64,000 bases of DNA, taken from assembly GCA_016718405.1 (NCBI GenBank), contig JADKDJ010000033.1, positions 534,755-598,754 on the forward strand, read 5' to 3'. Each line of letters starts with the position of its first letter. The stretch's first letter is position 1. Shown piece by piece: positions 34,315-45,516 of this stretch. The stretch comes from Candidatus Rhodoferax odensensis (GTDB taxonomy: Bacteria > Pseudomonadota > Gammaproteobacteria > Burkholderiales > Burkholderiaceae_C). Below the pieces are notes generated by a model, which was not told the origin of the DNA, ran no database searches, and saw nothing but the letters and a program-made list of their open reading frames with translations. The translations under genes were made by a program, and so were the position numbers.

Positions 34315-35626
34315 GGCTCTGTTGAATTTCAAGTGGGTTGCCCAGCATGAGGGTTGATGGCACGAAAGTCGAGATTTCCGGCGATCAAGAAGATCACCGT
34401 CTTGATGGTGTCGATGCGAGTGAAGCCGCGAGCGCGCCGCTTGGCGGCCTGGAACAGGCCGTTGATGGCTTCCAAGAAACCGTTGGTTTGGCGCGTCTGA
34501 GCCCAGGCCACGATGCCCTCCAGATGAGATCGGATCATCTTGGCGACATCCTTCATCGGCTTGACCTTGGAGCGCATCACGCATGTGCACCAGCGCTCCA
34601 GCATGGCGCGCACAACGTTGATCTGTTTGCGATCAAGAATCTCGCGCAACTGCTCCTTGTAGACCCAGGCCCGCGCGGTACGCTTGACGCTCATCTTGGC
34701 AATCAAGGCGTCCAGATCGGCGGTGGCCTCAGGCTTGAGTTTGGCGGTGTCCTTGAGCAAGGTCCAGCGCATGCCCTTGAGGGACTTGTCGGTGCGCTGC
34801 TCAATGCGTCGCATCTGGTCCACCGCCGTACTGGCGTGGCCGATGACGTGGAATTTGTCAAAGGTGATGCGGGCATTGGGCAGATGCTGGCTGACCCCGG
34901 CAATGAAGGCCGGCGACATGTCGATGCTTGCTTGAGCAATATCCTCGGCAGGACACCCATGGTCGTTCAGATACTCAGCCAGTTCAGCGATCGTCTTGGC
35001 GTCTCGCCCCTCGGTGACAAACAGCACGCGCCTGGCATCGGCATCAGCAGCCAAGGTAACGTAACTGTGGCCTCGGGCACGCGAGGCCTCATCGATGGCC
35101 AGCGCCGTTACTTCCGAGTAGTCAGCCAGACCACAAGCCATTTGCACATACTTCTGGCACACCGCCAGTACCCGGTGGGGCGATTCGCCCACGATGCGCG
35201 CCACCGCGGCAAACGGCATCTGGCGCGCCAACATCAGGATGAAGGCTTCAAACAGCAGCGTGAAGCCATTGAGTCGCCCAGCAAAGTCAGGCTCGACCAA
35301 ACGTACCGAGCCGTTGGGCAGCTTCACGCGCGGGGTGCGCACTTGCAGATGGCACTCATGCTGGAAGAAGTTCAGGTGCCGGTAGCTCTTGGTCACGGTG
35401 TCGTGCACAGGATGCGCGCCATCATGGCCGGACACACAGAAGCGGCTGCCTGGCTTGAAGTCAATCAAAACGGTCAATGTCTTGGCCGACTCGTCGAAGT
35501 CAACCGAAGCCACAGTCCACGGCGGTGCAATCCCAAGGGCGGCTTCAAACAGCTTGGCAGTCATCACTTCACTCATCGAGGTTGATCAAAATGGCGTCAG
35601 CTTACCCACTCGGAATTTAAGAGAGG
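34315..35626 (-). mobile_element. ISL3-family insertion sequence
   Basis: About 1.3 kb. Imperfect terminal inverted repeats can be aligned: GGCTCTGTTGAATTTCAAGT followed by GGGT at 34315-34338, and the complement of CTCTCTTAAATTCCGAGTGG at 35604-35626. No convincing 8-bp target duplication was found, so outer boundaries are approximate or a deletion has occurred. It carries one intact transposase gene and abuts an IS5-like remnant. Confidence 0.75.
34329..35576 (-). CDS. ISL3-family transposase
   Basis: A 415-residue transposase. An N-terminal zinc-finger-like region (FCVSGHDGAHPVHD) is atypical in having one cysteine. The DDE core includes VTALAIDEASRARGHSYVTL (first aspartate), ASIDMSPAFIAGV and FDKFHVIGHAST, with the final glutamate in TNGFLEAINGLFQAAKRRARG, the hallmark of ISL3. 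It appears intact; a second ATG lies at codon 5. Confidence 0.9.
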   Translation of the reverse strand: MSEVMTAKLFEAALGIAPPWTVASVDFDESAKTLTVLIDFKPGSRFCVSGHDGAHPVHDTVTKSYRHLNFFQHECHLQVRTPRVKLPNGSVRLVEPDFAGRLNGFTLLFEAFILMLARQMPFAAVARIVGESPHRVLAVCQKYVQMACGLADYSEVTALAIDEASRARGHSYVTLAADADARRVLFVTEGRDAKTIAELAEYLNDHGCPAEDIAQASIDMSPAFIAGVSQHLPNARITFDKFHVIGHASTAVDQMRRIEQRTDKSLKGMRWTLLKDTAKLKPEATADLDALIAKMSVKRTARAWVYKEQLREILDRKQINVVRAMLERWCTCVMRSKVKPMKDVAKMIRSHLEGIVAWAQTRQTNGFLEAINGLFQAAKRRARGFTRIDTIKTVIFLIAGNLDFRAINPHAGQPT

Positions 35627-35657
35627 CTCAATTTGTCACCCTTGTGGCGATAGTTGA

Positions 35658-36884
35658 TCAAGTGCGCGCGCCTTCGGCCTTGGTACGCTGGCCCACGCCC
35701 AACGCAGCCACCACACTGAGCAGCAGCACCAGCGCGGCACCGCCCAACGTGGCGACGTACCAGCCCCGATCCATGAAGGCGCCGAACACCACCGGCGAGA
35801 TCGCAAAACCAATATCCAGACCTGAATAGACCATGCCATAGACGCGACCGGTGGCGCCCCTGGGCGTGGCGCGCTTGATCATCATGTCGCGTGACGGCCC
35901 GCCAATGCCAACCGCAAAACCGGTGATCGCCAGCAAAACCATGGTGCCACGCGCACCAGGCAAACCCGTCGCGCATAGCGCCAGCAGCACCGCACCGGCA
36001 CTCATGCAGACTGCCACCACCCTGTCACTGTGGGCCGAACGTGCCGCCACGAAGCCCCCCACCAGCATGCCCAGCGCACCACACAGCATGTAGGCCGTCA
36101 GAGTCATGGTGGCGTCCGCGAAGCTGACGCCATGCATGGCTTTGAGCAGCGACACCGAAAAGCCCTGCACCATCGCCAAGGTCATGGTCGAGAGCAGGAA
36201 GAAGCCAAAACACCACCACACCACCGGCAACTTCATGAACGCCAGGCCATGCTCGCCAGTCGTGCCCGCGGCGTGACGGACCACCTCGGTCTTGAGTCGA
36301 TCGCGCTGAAGCCACAACAGCAAGAAGACTGCCACGTACATCAGCGCCGCGGCCAGATAAGCGCTGCGCCAGTCCGACAAGGCGCTTAACCCCACCAGAA
36401 AGGCCGGTGCGGCGGCCCAACCCAGGTTGCCGGCAAGTCCATGGGCGCTGAAGGCGTAGCCGAGTCGCGGCGCCGAGACCCGCTGGTTCAGAATCGTGAA
36501 ATCGACCGGGTGAAAGGTAGCGTTGCCCAAGCCGGCCAGCGCAGCCACGGCCAGCAACCCGGCGTAACCCTGCACAAGAGATGCCCCTACACACGCCAGC
36601 ATGAAGATACCCAGCGCCACAAACAAAAGCGAGCGAGCGCCGAACCGGTCCACCACAAAACCGGCGCAAGCCTGGCCGATACCGGAGACCACAAAGAAGG
36701 TACTCATCAGCAAACCGAGTTGGGCATAGCTCAGGCCGAACTCCGTGATGAACACCGGAAACAGCGGTGGCAACAACAGATGAGCGAAGTGCGAGCTGGC
36801 ATGCGCCAAGCCCACCAGCGCCATCACGGTGGCGTCCTGGCGCAGCGGCACGGAGGAATCAGCTGTCAGTGTGGCGGTAGTCAT
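35658..36884 (-). CDS. MFS transporter
   Basis: A 408-residue major facilitator with about 12 hydrophobic segments. The N-terminal half carries the loop 2-3 signature in the form GFVVDRFGARSLLFVALG, and SGIGQACAGF precedes it. It resembles fosmidomycin-resistance-like drug or metabolite efflux proteins (HASSHFAHLLLPPLFPVF near the N-terminus), but no substrate can be assigned. It is divergent from a second MFS gene across 219 bp. Confidence 0.85.
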   Translation of the reverse strand: MTTATLTADSSVPLRQDATVMALVGLAHASSHFAHLLLPPLFPVFITEFGLSYAQLGLLMSTFFVVSGIGQACAGFVVDRFGARSLLFVALGIFMLACVGASLVQGYAGLLAVAALAGLGNATFHPVDFTILNQRVSAPRLGYAFSAHGLAGNLGWAAAPAFLVGLSALSDWRSAYLAAALMYVAVFLLLWLQRDRLKTEVVRHAAGTTGEHGLAFMKLPVVWWCFGFFLLSTMTLAMVQGFSVSLLKAMHGVSFADATMTLTAYMLCGALGMLVGGFVAARSAHSDRVVAVCMSAGAVLLALCATGLPGARGTMVLLAITGFAVGIGGPSRDMMIKRATPRGATGRVYGMVYSGLDIGFAISPVVFGAFMDRGWYVATLGGAALVLLLSVVAALGVGQRTKAEGART

Positions 36885-37103
36885 GCCGCGATAGTAAACG
36901 CCGAACCCACCAGCGCGCAGGTGCGCACCGACCAGCGTTTGAAACCAGCGCCTGGGCCTCGCGCTGTCACTCGCGCCGTCGCCCTGGTCGGTACGCTCAA
37001 TTCGTGGTGAAATCGGCCAGCAGCCCTTTCATGGTCTGACAAGACTGCTATTTTTTGGATGGCAAGCGGAGTAACACCCGAGCTGATTTGCGGCCCACTC
37101 GCT
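36885..37103. promoter_or_regulatory. Divergent intergenic region between two MFS genes
   Basis: No gene is supported in these 219 bp. A TATTTT -10-like hexamer at about 37048 precedes the rightward MFS gene. No operator-like palindrome was recognised. Confidence 0.3.
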
Positions 37104-38306
37104 ATGACCACTCCTGCGCCCACCAGCACCCTACGCCAACTGCCACGTGGCATTTGGGTGTTGGGCGCCGTCAGCCTGCTGATGGACATCTCGTCAGAGA
37201 TGGTTCACAGCCTGCTGCCGATGTTCATGGTCACCACGCTGGGCATCAGCGTGTTTGCCGTGGGCCTGATTGAAGGGCTGGCCGAATCGACCGCCTTGAT
37301 GGTGAAGGTGTTCTCCGGAGCCCTCAGCGACTACCTGGGAAAACGCAAAGGCCTGGCAGTGCTGGGCTACGCCATGGGTACCTTGAGCAAACCGCTGTTT
37401 GCGCTGGCGCCTGGCATGGGCCTGGTGACTGCCGCGCGATTGATCGACCGGGTCGGCAAGGGTATCCGGGGCGCACCGCGCGATGCGCTGGTGGCCGACA
37501 TTGCACCGGCTCATTTGCGCGGCGCCGCCTTTGGCCTGCGCCAGTCGCTCGACACCGTGGGCGCCTTCGTCGGCCCGCTGCTGGGCGTGGGCCTGATGCT
37601 GCTGTACGCCAATGACTTTCGCGCCGTGTTCTGGTGGGCGGTGATCCCCGGCGTGCTGGCCGTGGCGCTGCTGTGGCTCGGCCTGAAGGAGCCAGAACGC
37701 CCCGCCCCAGCCCAGCGCAGCAACCCGATTCAACGCGCCAACCTGCGCCGCCTGGGTGCCGCCTACTGGTGGGTGGTTGTGATTGGTGCGGTGTTCACGC
37801 TGGCGCGTTTCAGTGAAGCCTTTCTGGTGCTGCGGGCGCAACAAAGCGGCATCGCCATGGCCCTGGTACCGCTGGTGATGGTGGCCATGAATCTGATCTA
37901 CGCCGCCAGCGCCTACCCCTTCGGCAAATTATCGGACCGCATGAGCCACCGCAAGTTGCTGGCGTTAGGCCTGCTGGTCCTGATCGCCGCCGACATTGTG
38001 TTGGCCACCTTGCCCGGCTACGCGGGCGTACTGCTGGGCGTGGCACTGTGGGGCATCCACATGGGCATGACCCAAGGCCTGCTCGCCACCATGGTGGCCG
38101 ACACCGCCCCAGCCGACCTGCGCGGCACAGCCTACGGCTTCTTCAACCTGATGAGCGGCGTGGCGATGCTGGTGGCCAGCGTGCTGGCGGGCCTGTTGTG
38201 GGACGGATGGGGCGCTTCGGCCACGTTCTACGCGGGTGCCGGGTTCTGTCTGCTGGCCCTGCTGGGGCTGGGTTGGCGTACGCCACCCCGAACCTCCGTC
38301 AGGTAA
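37104..38306 (+). CDS. MFS transporter (DISSEM-type)
   Basis: A 400-residue permease from ATG 37104 (an in-frame ATG at 37059 has no better support). The N-terminus GAVSLLMDISSEMVHSLLPM and loop GALSDYLGKRKGLAVLGYAM identify a subfamily of MFS proteins widespread in proteobacteria. RVGKGIRGAPRDALVADIAP is the conserved loop 4-5. Probable drug or metabolite exporter. Its last eight bases overlap the convergent thioesterase gene. Confidence 0.85.
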   Translation: MTTPAPTSTLRQLPRGIWVLGAVSLLMDISSEMVHSLLPMFMVTTLGISVFAVGLIEGLAESTALMVKVFSGALSDYLGKRKGLAVLGYAMGTLSKPLFALAPGMGLVTAARLIDRVGKGIRGAPRDALVADIAPAHLRGAAFGLRQSLDTVGAFVGPLLGVGLMLLYANDFRAVFWWAVIPGVLAVALLWLGLKEPERPAPAQRSNPIQRANLRRLGAAYWWVVVIGAVFTLARFSEAFLVLRAQQSGIAMALVPLVMVAMNLIYAASAYPFGKLSDRMSHRKLLALGLLVLIAADIVLATLPGYAGVLLGVALWGIHMGMTQGLLATMVADTAPADLRGTAYGFFNLMSGVAMLVASVLAGLLWDGWGASATFYAGAGFCLLALLGLGWRTPPRTSVR

Positions 38307-38814
38307 GCAAGCCAAATGGGTCGGCGTCATGACCGTCGCCAATCAGCTGCCCCATTTTGAAAATGCCGCTGACACGCAGGGCGGGCTGCCCATCGGCGCT
38401 GACCAGTCCCTGGGCGAACAGCATGTTGCGCGTGCTGCGCAGCACTTCGGCCTCGCCCTGCACCCAGGCACCCAATGGGGCCGAGCCCATGTAGTCAATT
38501 TGCAGACTGATGGTGGGCAGGAAGCGGCGCTCTATCGTGCCCTGGTAGAGGGCCGCGCAGGGTAGCAACATGTCGCAAAAGCTCGCCAGCATGCCACCAT
38601 GGCACATCTTGAGCGGGTTGGTGTGACGCGCTTCCACCCGAAACCCCAGCAACAGGCGTTGGCCGTTCCATTGCGCATACAGCGGGCCGTTGTGAGCCAT
38701 GAAAGGGCCACCCATGTTGATGGGACGAAAACCTGGCGGAACGTCTCCCGGCGAGTCAGCCGCGATATCGTCAAAGCCCAAAGGGTGTGGCACTGGGGTC
38801 ATGGTCGGTGACAC
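38299..38814 (-). CDS. PaaI-type acyl-CoA thioesterase
   Basis: Hot-dog fold protein of about 171 residues (a second in-frame ATG at 38802). The catalytic-site motif HGGMLASFCDM with the following aspartate is typical of PaaI/YigI thioesterases, and the substrate-binding strand TISLQIDYMGSAPLG fits. Hydrolyses CoA thioesters in the cytoplasm; substrate unknown. Monocistronic, convergent with the MFS gene. Confidence 0.85.
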   Translation of the reverse strand: MSPTMTPVPHPLGFDDIAADSPGDVPPGFRPINMGGPFMAHNGPLYAQWNGQRLLLGFRVEARHTNPLKMCHGGMLASFCDMLLPCAALYQGTIERRFLPTISLQIDYMGSAPLGAWVQGEAEVLRSTRNMLFAQGLVSADGQPALRVSGIFKMGQLIGDGHDADPFGLLT

Positions 38815-38912
38815 CTCGAACGCTTAAATGAGCCCGCGAACACCGGGGGCAAGCATGCAGCTTACCAAGCCCGCAAGCCGATCCAGTGTCCGAATCGCGA
38901 CAGTCCAGACTC

Positions 38913-39164
38913 CTAAGCTGCGCCCAGTCTGACGTTGACTTCGGTCTCGTCAAGCGTGACAAAGACCGCGTTGTGGTGGTGCGTGAGCGGCCCGCCGCCA
39001 GCCATCACGTCACCCTGCTCGTCGTAACCGATCGCCTTGAACTTCCAGATCGTGCCGATGCGTTTGAGGTTGCCAACGTGCGCGCCCTGATCCGTCAAGA
39101 CCCTGCACACGACCGGATTCAACGGCCGTAGTCTCAGACGATTCATGGCCGGCACCGGCCTCAT
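38913..39164 (-). CDS. Conserved hypothetical protein (83 aa)
   Basis: A small protein with no domain I recognise. It contains RIGTIWKFKAIGYDEQGDVM, probably a beta-rich fold, and a HHHN stretch. ATG 39164 overlaps the stop of the upstream gene as ATGA, so translation is probably coupled; a second ATG is at 39146. The coupling supports it as a real gene. Function unknown. Confidence 0.65.
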   Translation of the reverse strand: MRPVPAMNRLRLRPLNPVVCRVLTDQGAHVGNLKRIGTIWKFKAIGYDEQGDVMAGGGPLTHHHNAVFVTLDETEVNVRLGAA

Positions 39165-39766
39165 GCGCCGATCAGGCGACCATAGGCTTCGCGCGTCTGA
39201 GGCGCCACCGCCGCCAGTACCTGCGCATACGATGACTTGTGCCGCGCCAGCAGTCGCGCCGAGGCCACCGCCCTGGAGCGGCAGAACCAGTGGCAGGTGT
39301 GTTGCATCAGGAACAGCTCAGCCGACAGGGTGTAGGCCTTGTCCTTCTGCGACTGGTTCAGGCGGTTGGCCACCGCGCTGCCGATGGCGTGGGCGTGCAT
39401 GCTCAGCGCCTTGCGCATGTCGAACGTGGCCCGCGGGAAAAGTCGGGTGGCATAAGGCACCGCCAGCGGCAATCTGCTGACCCGTGCGTCGGCTTCGTTG
39501 ACCTTGGCAAAATCCAGCACGAAACGGTTGAACTGCTCGCTCAACACCGTCTCGGCCGTGGCCAGCACGCTCCAGACCTGGGCACGGCGCTCGGCATCGT
39601 CTTCGCCCAGCGCGCGCAGATAGCCCTCGGTCAGGCTTTCCATCAGGTTTTCGATCTGGTATTTGCTGAGATGGCCACCCAGCAAGGCGATGCGCCGGCG
39701 CTGCGCCCGCGCCGAGAGGGTATAGGCAGTGAATGCCATCAGCATCAGCGCGACAAGAACATCCAT
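39161..39766 (-). CDS. Conserved hypothetical, N-terminal membrane helix (201 aa)
   Basis: Residues 2-18 (DVLVALMLMAFTAYTLSA) form a single membrane segment, followed by a mostly helical cytoplasmic domain (YQIENLMESLTEGYLRALGE). No family is recognised. It is translationally coupled to the 83-residue gene downstream. Codon use is normal for the window. Possibly a lineage-specific gene. Confidence 0.7.
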   Translation of the reverse strand: MDVLVALMLMAFTAYTLSARAQRRRIALLGGHLSKYQIENLMESLTEGYLRALGEDDAERRAQVWSVLATAETVLSEQFNRFVLDFAKVNEADARVSRLPLAVPYATRLFPRATFDMRKALSMHAHAIGSAVANRLNQSQKDKAYTLSAELFLMQHTCHWFCRSRAVASARLLARHKSSYAQVLAAVAPQTREAYGRLIGA

Positions 39767-39784
39767 GCCAAACTCTGCCGTTCA

Positions 39785-39826
39785 ATTGAGGACAAAACGT
39801 CGCGACACTCCGGTTAGTCCCGCGAA
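39785..39826 (+). repeat. Dispersed hairpin element, copy 4 (divergent)
   Basis: Begins ATTGAGGAC and ends GTTAGTCCCGCGAA. The stem is shortened to GGAC/GTCC with further partial pairing. It is intergenic between the two small hypothetical genes, and less certain than the other copies. Confidence 0.5.
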
Positions 39827-39829
39827 GTA

Positions 39830-40126
39830 TCAGCTGCGCGGCGCCTTGGGCTCCACGTCGGTCACATCGTGCAATGCGTCGGCCCCCGGCGCTCGCGCTG
39901 AAACGTCCGGCGCGGGCGGCGACTGGCGGTAGACCCGCCCGAAGCCACTGCGTGGATCAATGCGCATCACCAGCGGCGAAACCGGTCGGCCAGTGAACTT
40001 GGACCAGAGTGCACGCAGTCCCCAGACGACCAGAACCAGCCCGGCGGCCAATGCCAGGCTCAGGGCGAACACCAGCGCGGCCAGCACAAGCAATACGCGC
40101 AGCACAAAGGAAAACACCGCTCTCAT
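39830..40126 (-). CDS. Small membrane protein, hypothetical (98 aa)
   Basis: A long hydrophobic N-terminal segment (FVLRVLLVLAALVFALSLAL, continuing to LVLVVWGLRALW) is followed by a polar C-terminal half rich in Pro and Asp. No family recognised. It lies 40 bp downstream of clpB on the same strand and may be read through from it. Confidence 0.6.
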   Translation of the reverse strand: MRAVFSFVLRVLLVLAALVFALSLALAAGLVLVVWGLRALWSKFTGRPVSPLVMRIDPRSGFGRVYRQSPPAPDVSARAPGADALHDVTDVEPKAPRS

Positions 40127-40166
40127 GCGCCGATTGTGCCTGCCTCAGCCGCGTCACTGGCGCGGG

Positions 40167-42779
<2,613 letters not shown>

Positions 42780-42801
42780 ACAGATCCCCTTGGTTCCAAC
42801 C

Positions 42802-42830
42802 AAACTTGGGTTGACCCGCCCCATTTCAAG
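42802..42830 (-). promoter_or_regulatory. Putative sigma-32 heat-shock promoter of clpB
   Basis: On the minus strand, CTTGAAA (42824-42830) matches the RpoH -35 consensus exactly. After a 13-base spacer comes CCCAAGTTT (42802-42810), a partial match to the -10 CCCCATNT. It is 23 bp from the start codon. Confidence 0.5.
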
Positions 42831-42879
42831 GGACCGGCAAGACAGCGCACATGACTAAAATCAACAACATCCACAATCC

Positions 42880-42928
42880 GTTGAGGACAGAGCTGGTTCG
42901 CTTCGCGCAGCTGCGGTCTGTCCCGCAA
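42880..42928 (+). repeat. Dispersed hairpin element, copy 5
   Basis: Begins GTTGAGGACAGAGC and ends GGTCTGTCCCGCAA. The outer stem GGACAGA/TCTGTCC is identical to copy 1, with the same adjacent G-G mismatch; the inner region differs. It lies in the divergent region between clpB and a hypothetical gene, four bases before that gene's ATG. Confidence 0.75.
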
Positions 42929-42932
42929 TTGA

Positions 42933-43499
42933 ATGAAAATCCACCAACTGCAGGCCACCTATTTGGTGGAACACGATCGCATCCTGGTCCGCCTGAACAC
43001 CCACGCCGGCGAAGAACTGCGGCTTTGGCTGACCCGGCGCATGGTCAGAAACCTGTTTCCCCACATGCTGCAAGCCTCGGTTGAACTCGCCGCACCGCCT
43101 TCGCTGATGGCCAATCACGATGGCGCTGACCGCCGCGCCCTGGCCGAGTTCAAGAAACAGGAAACCTTGCACAAGACCGACTTCAGCACGCCCTTCAGTA
43201 CCGACGCAACCGTGCTGCCCATTGGCAGCGAGCCGTTGCTGGCCACAACGGTGCACTTCACGCCAACCCAGAAGGGTGCTTTGCGCATTGGCTTCGAAGA
43301 GAAACTCGCTGGCGCGGCCAAGCCCCGCAGTTTCGAGGTCACGCTCGGCCCCGGTCTGCTGCCGGGCTTCATGCACTTGCTTGAAATCGCGCTTAGGCAG
43401 GCCGACTGGGGCATTGCGCTGCGCGACGCGCAGCCCGCACCGGATGCCAGTCTGGTCGACCCGTTTGACGCGGCACAACCGCCAAAGTACCTCAACTGA
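42933..43499 (+). CDS. Conserved hypothetical protein (188 aa)
   Basis: Cytoplasmic, no membrane segment. The pattern LVEHDRILVRLNTHAGEELR then LWLTRRMVRNLFPHM suggests a beta-sandwich start and a helix, and FDAAQPPKYLN ends it. No characterised family is recognised. The region before the ATG is taken up by a hairpin element and contains no strong ribosome-binding site. It is convergent with the FimV-like gene. Confidence 0.7.
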   Translation: MKIHQLQATYLVEHDRILVRLNTHAGEELRLWLTRRMVRNLFPHMLQASVELAAPPSLMANHDGADRRALAEFKKQETLHKTDFSTPFSTDATVLPIGSEPLLATTVHFTPTQKGALRIGFEEKLAGAAKPRSFEVTLGPGLLPGFMHLLEIALRQADWGIALRDAQPAPDASLVDPFDAAQPPKYLN

Positions 43500-43536
43500 A
43501 CCACCGAAGCAGCGGTCACCCCATGCTGGGCGCAGC

Positions 43537-45516
43537 TCAGCGTGGTGCCGTGGGAACCGTGATCGGTCCCGCGTTGTGATGGTCGGTCAGATCCACGTCC
43601 AGCTGGCTATCGGAGTCGGCATCGACCAGCAAGATATCGGGTTGGGTCGAACCTGGCGTGGCCTCAGCACTCGGCGCTGGCGTGGCCGCTCGGGCGACTT
43701 CGCGTCGGCTCGCCGCCAAGGCGCTGACTGAGGCGCCGCCAGGGGTCGCAGCGGACAAACCCAGCAGCGTCTGCACGAGCGCGTGAAGAAACAACAGGTC
43801 GCGAAATGCCGCTATATCGAAGGGCTGACTGCCGCTGCCCCAAGGGTCACGCAAGACACAGGTCTCGATCACCGCCAGCACCTTCGGATCAGGCCAGAGC
43901 TTGGCAATCGCGGACAACACATCGGGATAGGCCTCGAGGCCCTTGCCTTCATCCTTGAACAGCGCAAACTCGGGCGCGTTGGTGTTGAACAGCAGATTGA
44001 AATCTTCGCGCACGCGCCGGAAGTCGGTCTTGTGGCTGGGCGCATGCAGCAAAGCGAGCAGGTCCAGGTAGACCAGCGGGTTGGGGGCATCGGTGGCGCT
44101 GATCTGCTCCTCAAGGATCCGGATCGCGCGGTCAGGTTGCCCGAGTGAGACGAAAAACTCCGCTTGCTGGCGAATGTCGAAGACGGCATCCGCACTCCAA
44201 GCACTCGACGGTGCTGGCGCGGCGGTAGCGGGTGGCCGCGCCGGCGCGGCCACGCGGATCGCATTGTGCGGTGCGCCGGACTGCATCAGATTGTCGAAGT
44301 TCGACTCGCTCATTTCGATCAGGCTGACGTCGATCTCGGAGCTTGGCCCGTTCTGATCGAGCTGGTCCGACAGGGCCTTCAGCCGCGACGCTCTCGAATC
44401 AGCCGCTTGGGACTGCGGCGCCGGCTCGGGCTGTGCCATCGGCACCGCAAATTGAGGCGATGGCTGTGGCTGTGGCTGTGGCTGCGGTGGTGACTGCGGC
44501 AGCGGCTGCGGCGCTGGTGCTACGTCGCTCCAGGCAGCGGTGTCGCGCCGGCGCCTGCTCCATAGGCCCAAAGCCGCCAGAGCCGCCAAAAAAAGCGCCA
44601 GCAAGCCATAAAACAATGTGCTGGGCAGGCGCTCGGACTCCGCCTGCTGCAGACGCGCCTTGAGGTCTGCCAGACTTGCTTCGTTCTTGGCCGCCAGTGC
44701 CAGCAAGGCCTTCACATCGGCCTCGAGTGTCTGCACTTTGCGCGCATCGGTGGACAAATCCGGCTTCATCGCTTCGGCCGTGGCCGACTCGAGCGTGGCG
44801 ACACGGTCCGACAGCATTTCCAGGGAGTCCAACACCAAGCGCGCCTTGGCCACTGGCGCCGCGACAGGGCGGGCCTCTTTGCTGGCTGGCGGTCGTGGCG
44901 GTGTCGCGGCAACTTTGGGCAGTGGCCGGCGCTTGGGCACCGCCTTGGTCGCAGGCGCTGGCTTGGCGGCCTGAGTCGATGCGCCAGGCGCCGCACGGGC
45001 TGAGGCAAGGTCAGCTTGACTGACGGCCCGCGCCGCAGGGGCGCTTACACCAGCTTCAGTCGGCGGCTCGGTTGGCGGGTCCGATCGCGCCAGCGCCGGC
45101 GCAGGTGGGAGCGGGGCAGCCAGGGCAGTCGGTAGGACGATCTCCCCGGGCAGGTCGGCCAGCATCACGTACTGCCGTGACACCTTCTGGCCGCAGATGG
45201 CACGCACCTGCACCGTCACAATCGGCTCGTCCACGCTAGCCGCTGAGGTGATGTGGATCTGCGCCGCCTGGGCTTGCGCACCCGCCTGGGCACTCACCCG
45301 CACGCCGCTGGCGTCCTGGCGAACGTCGCCATGCAACACGTCGGCCTGGAAACACGAAGACAGCGCGTCCTCTGCCGCTGCGCCGTGAACCTGGATGACC
45401 AGGTCCAGCGGCCGCCCAATCAGCGCCGCGCCACTTGCCGAGCCAAGCACCAGGCCATGGCTCGCGCCGGTCACGCACAGCAGCGCAAGCCCGAGAACTC
45501 TAGCCCTTGAGTCCAT
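43537..45516 (-). CDS. FimV-like inner-membrane protein lacking LysM
   Basis: A 659-residue protein from ATG 45516, with a signal peptide (MDSRARVLGLALLCVTGASH). Residues 22-125 resemble the FimV N-terminal domain (LGSASGAALIGRPLDLVIQV, then CGQKVSRQYVMLAD). A Pro/Ala-rich linker, a coiled coil (226-297), one transmembrane helix (about 300-319) and an arginine anchor RRRR follow. The cytoplasmic part has a Pro/Gln tract and a TPR-like region (QAEFFVSLGQPDRAIRILEE). The usual LysM motif was not seen. FimV organises type IV pili and polar machinery; role here inferred from the architecture only. Confidence 0.68.
   Translation of the reverse strand: MDSRARVLGLALLCVTGASHGLVLGSASGAALIGRPLDLVIQVHGAAAEDALSSCFQADVLHGDVRQDASGVRVSAQAGAQAQAAQIHITSAASVDEPIVTVQVRAICGQKVSRQYVMLADLPGEIVLPTALAAPLPPAPALARSDPPTEPPTEAGVSAPAARAVSQADLASARAAPGASTQAAKPAPATKAVPKRRPLPKVAATPPRPPASKEARPVAAPVAKARLVLDSLEMLSDRVATLESATAEAMKPDLSTDARKVQTLEADVKALLALAAKNEASLADLKARLQQAESERLPSTLFYGLLALFLAALAALGLWSRRRRDTAAWSDVAPAPQPLPQSPPQPQPQPQPSPQFAVPMAQPEPAPQSQAADSRASRLKALSDQLDQNGPSSEIDVSLIEMSESNFDNLMQSGAPHNAIRVAAPARPPATAAPAPSSAWSADAVFDIRQQAEFFVSLGQPDRAIRILEEQISATDAPNPLVYLDLLALLHAPSHKTDFRRVREDFNLLFNTNAPEFALFKDEGKGLEAYPDVLSAIAKLWPDPKVLAVIETCVLRDPWGSGSQPFDIAAFRDLLFLHALVQTLLGLSAATPGGASVSALAASRREVARAATPAPSAEATPGSTQPDILLVDADSDSQLDVDLTDHHNAGPITVPTAPR

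Noticed and set aside
34315..35626. A perfect target duplication for the ISL3-type element
   Set aside because: GCTCAA occurs near both ends but not at matching distances from the inverted repeats, so it is not a convincing duplication.
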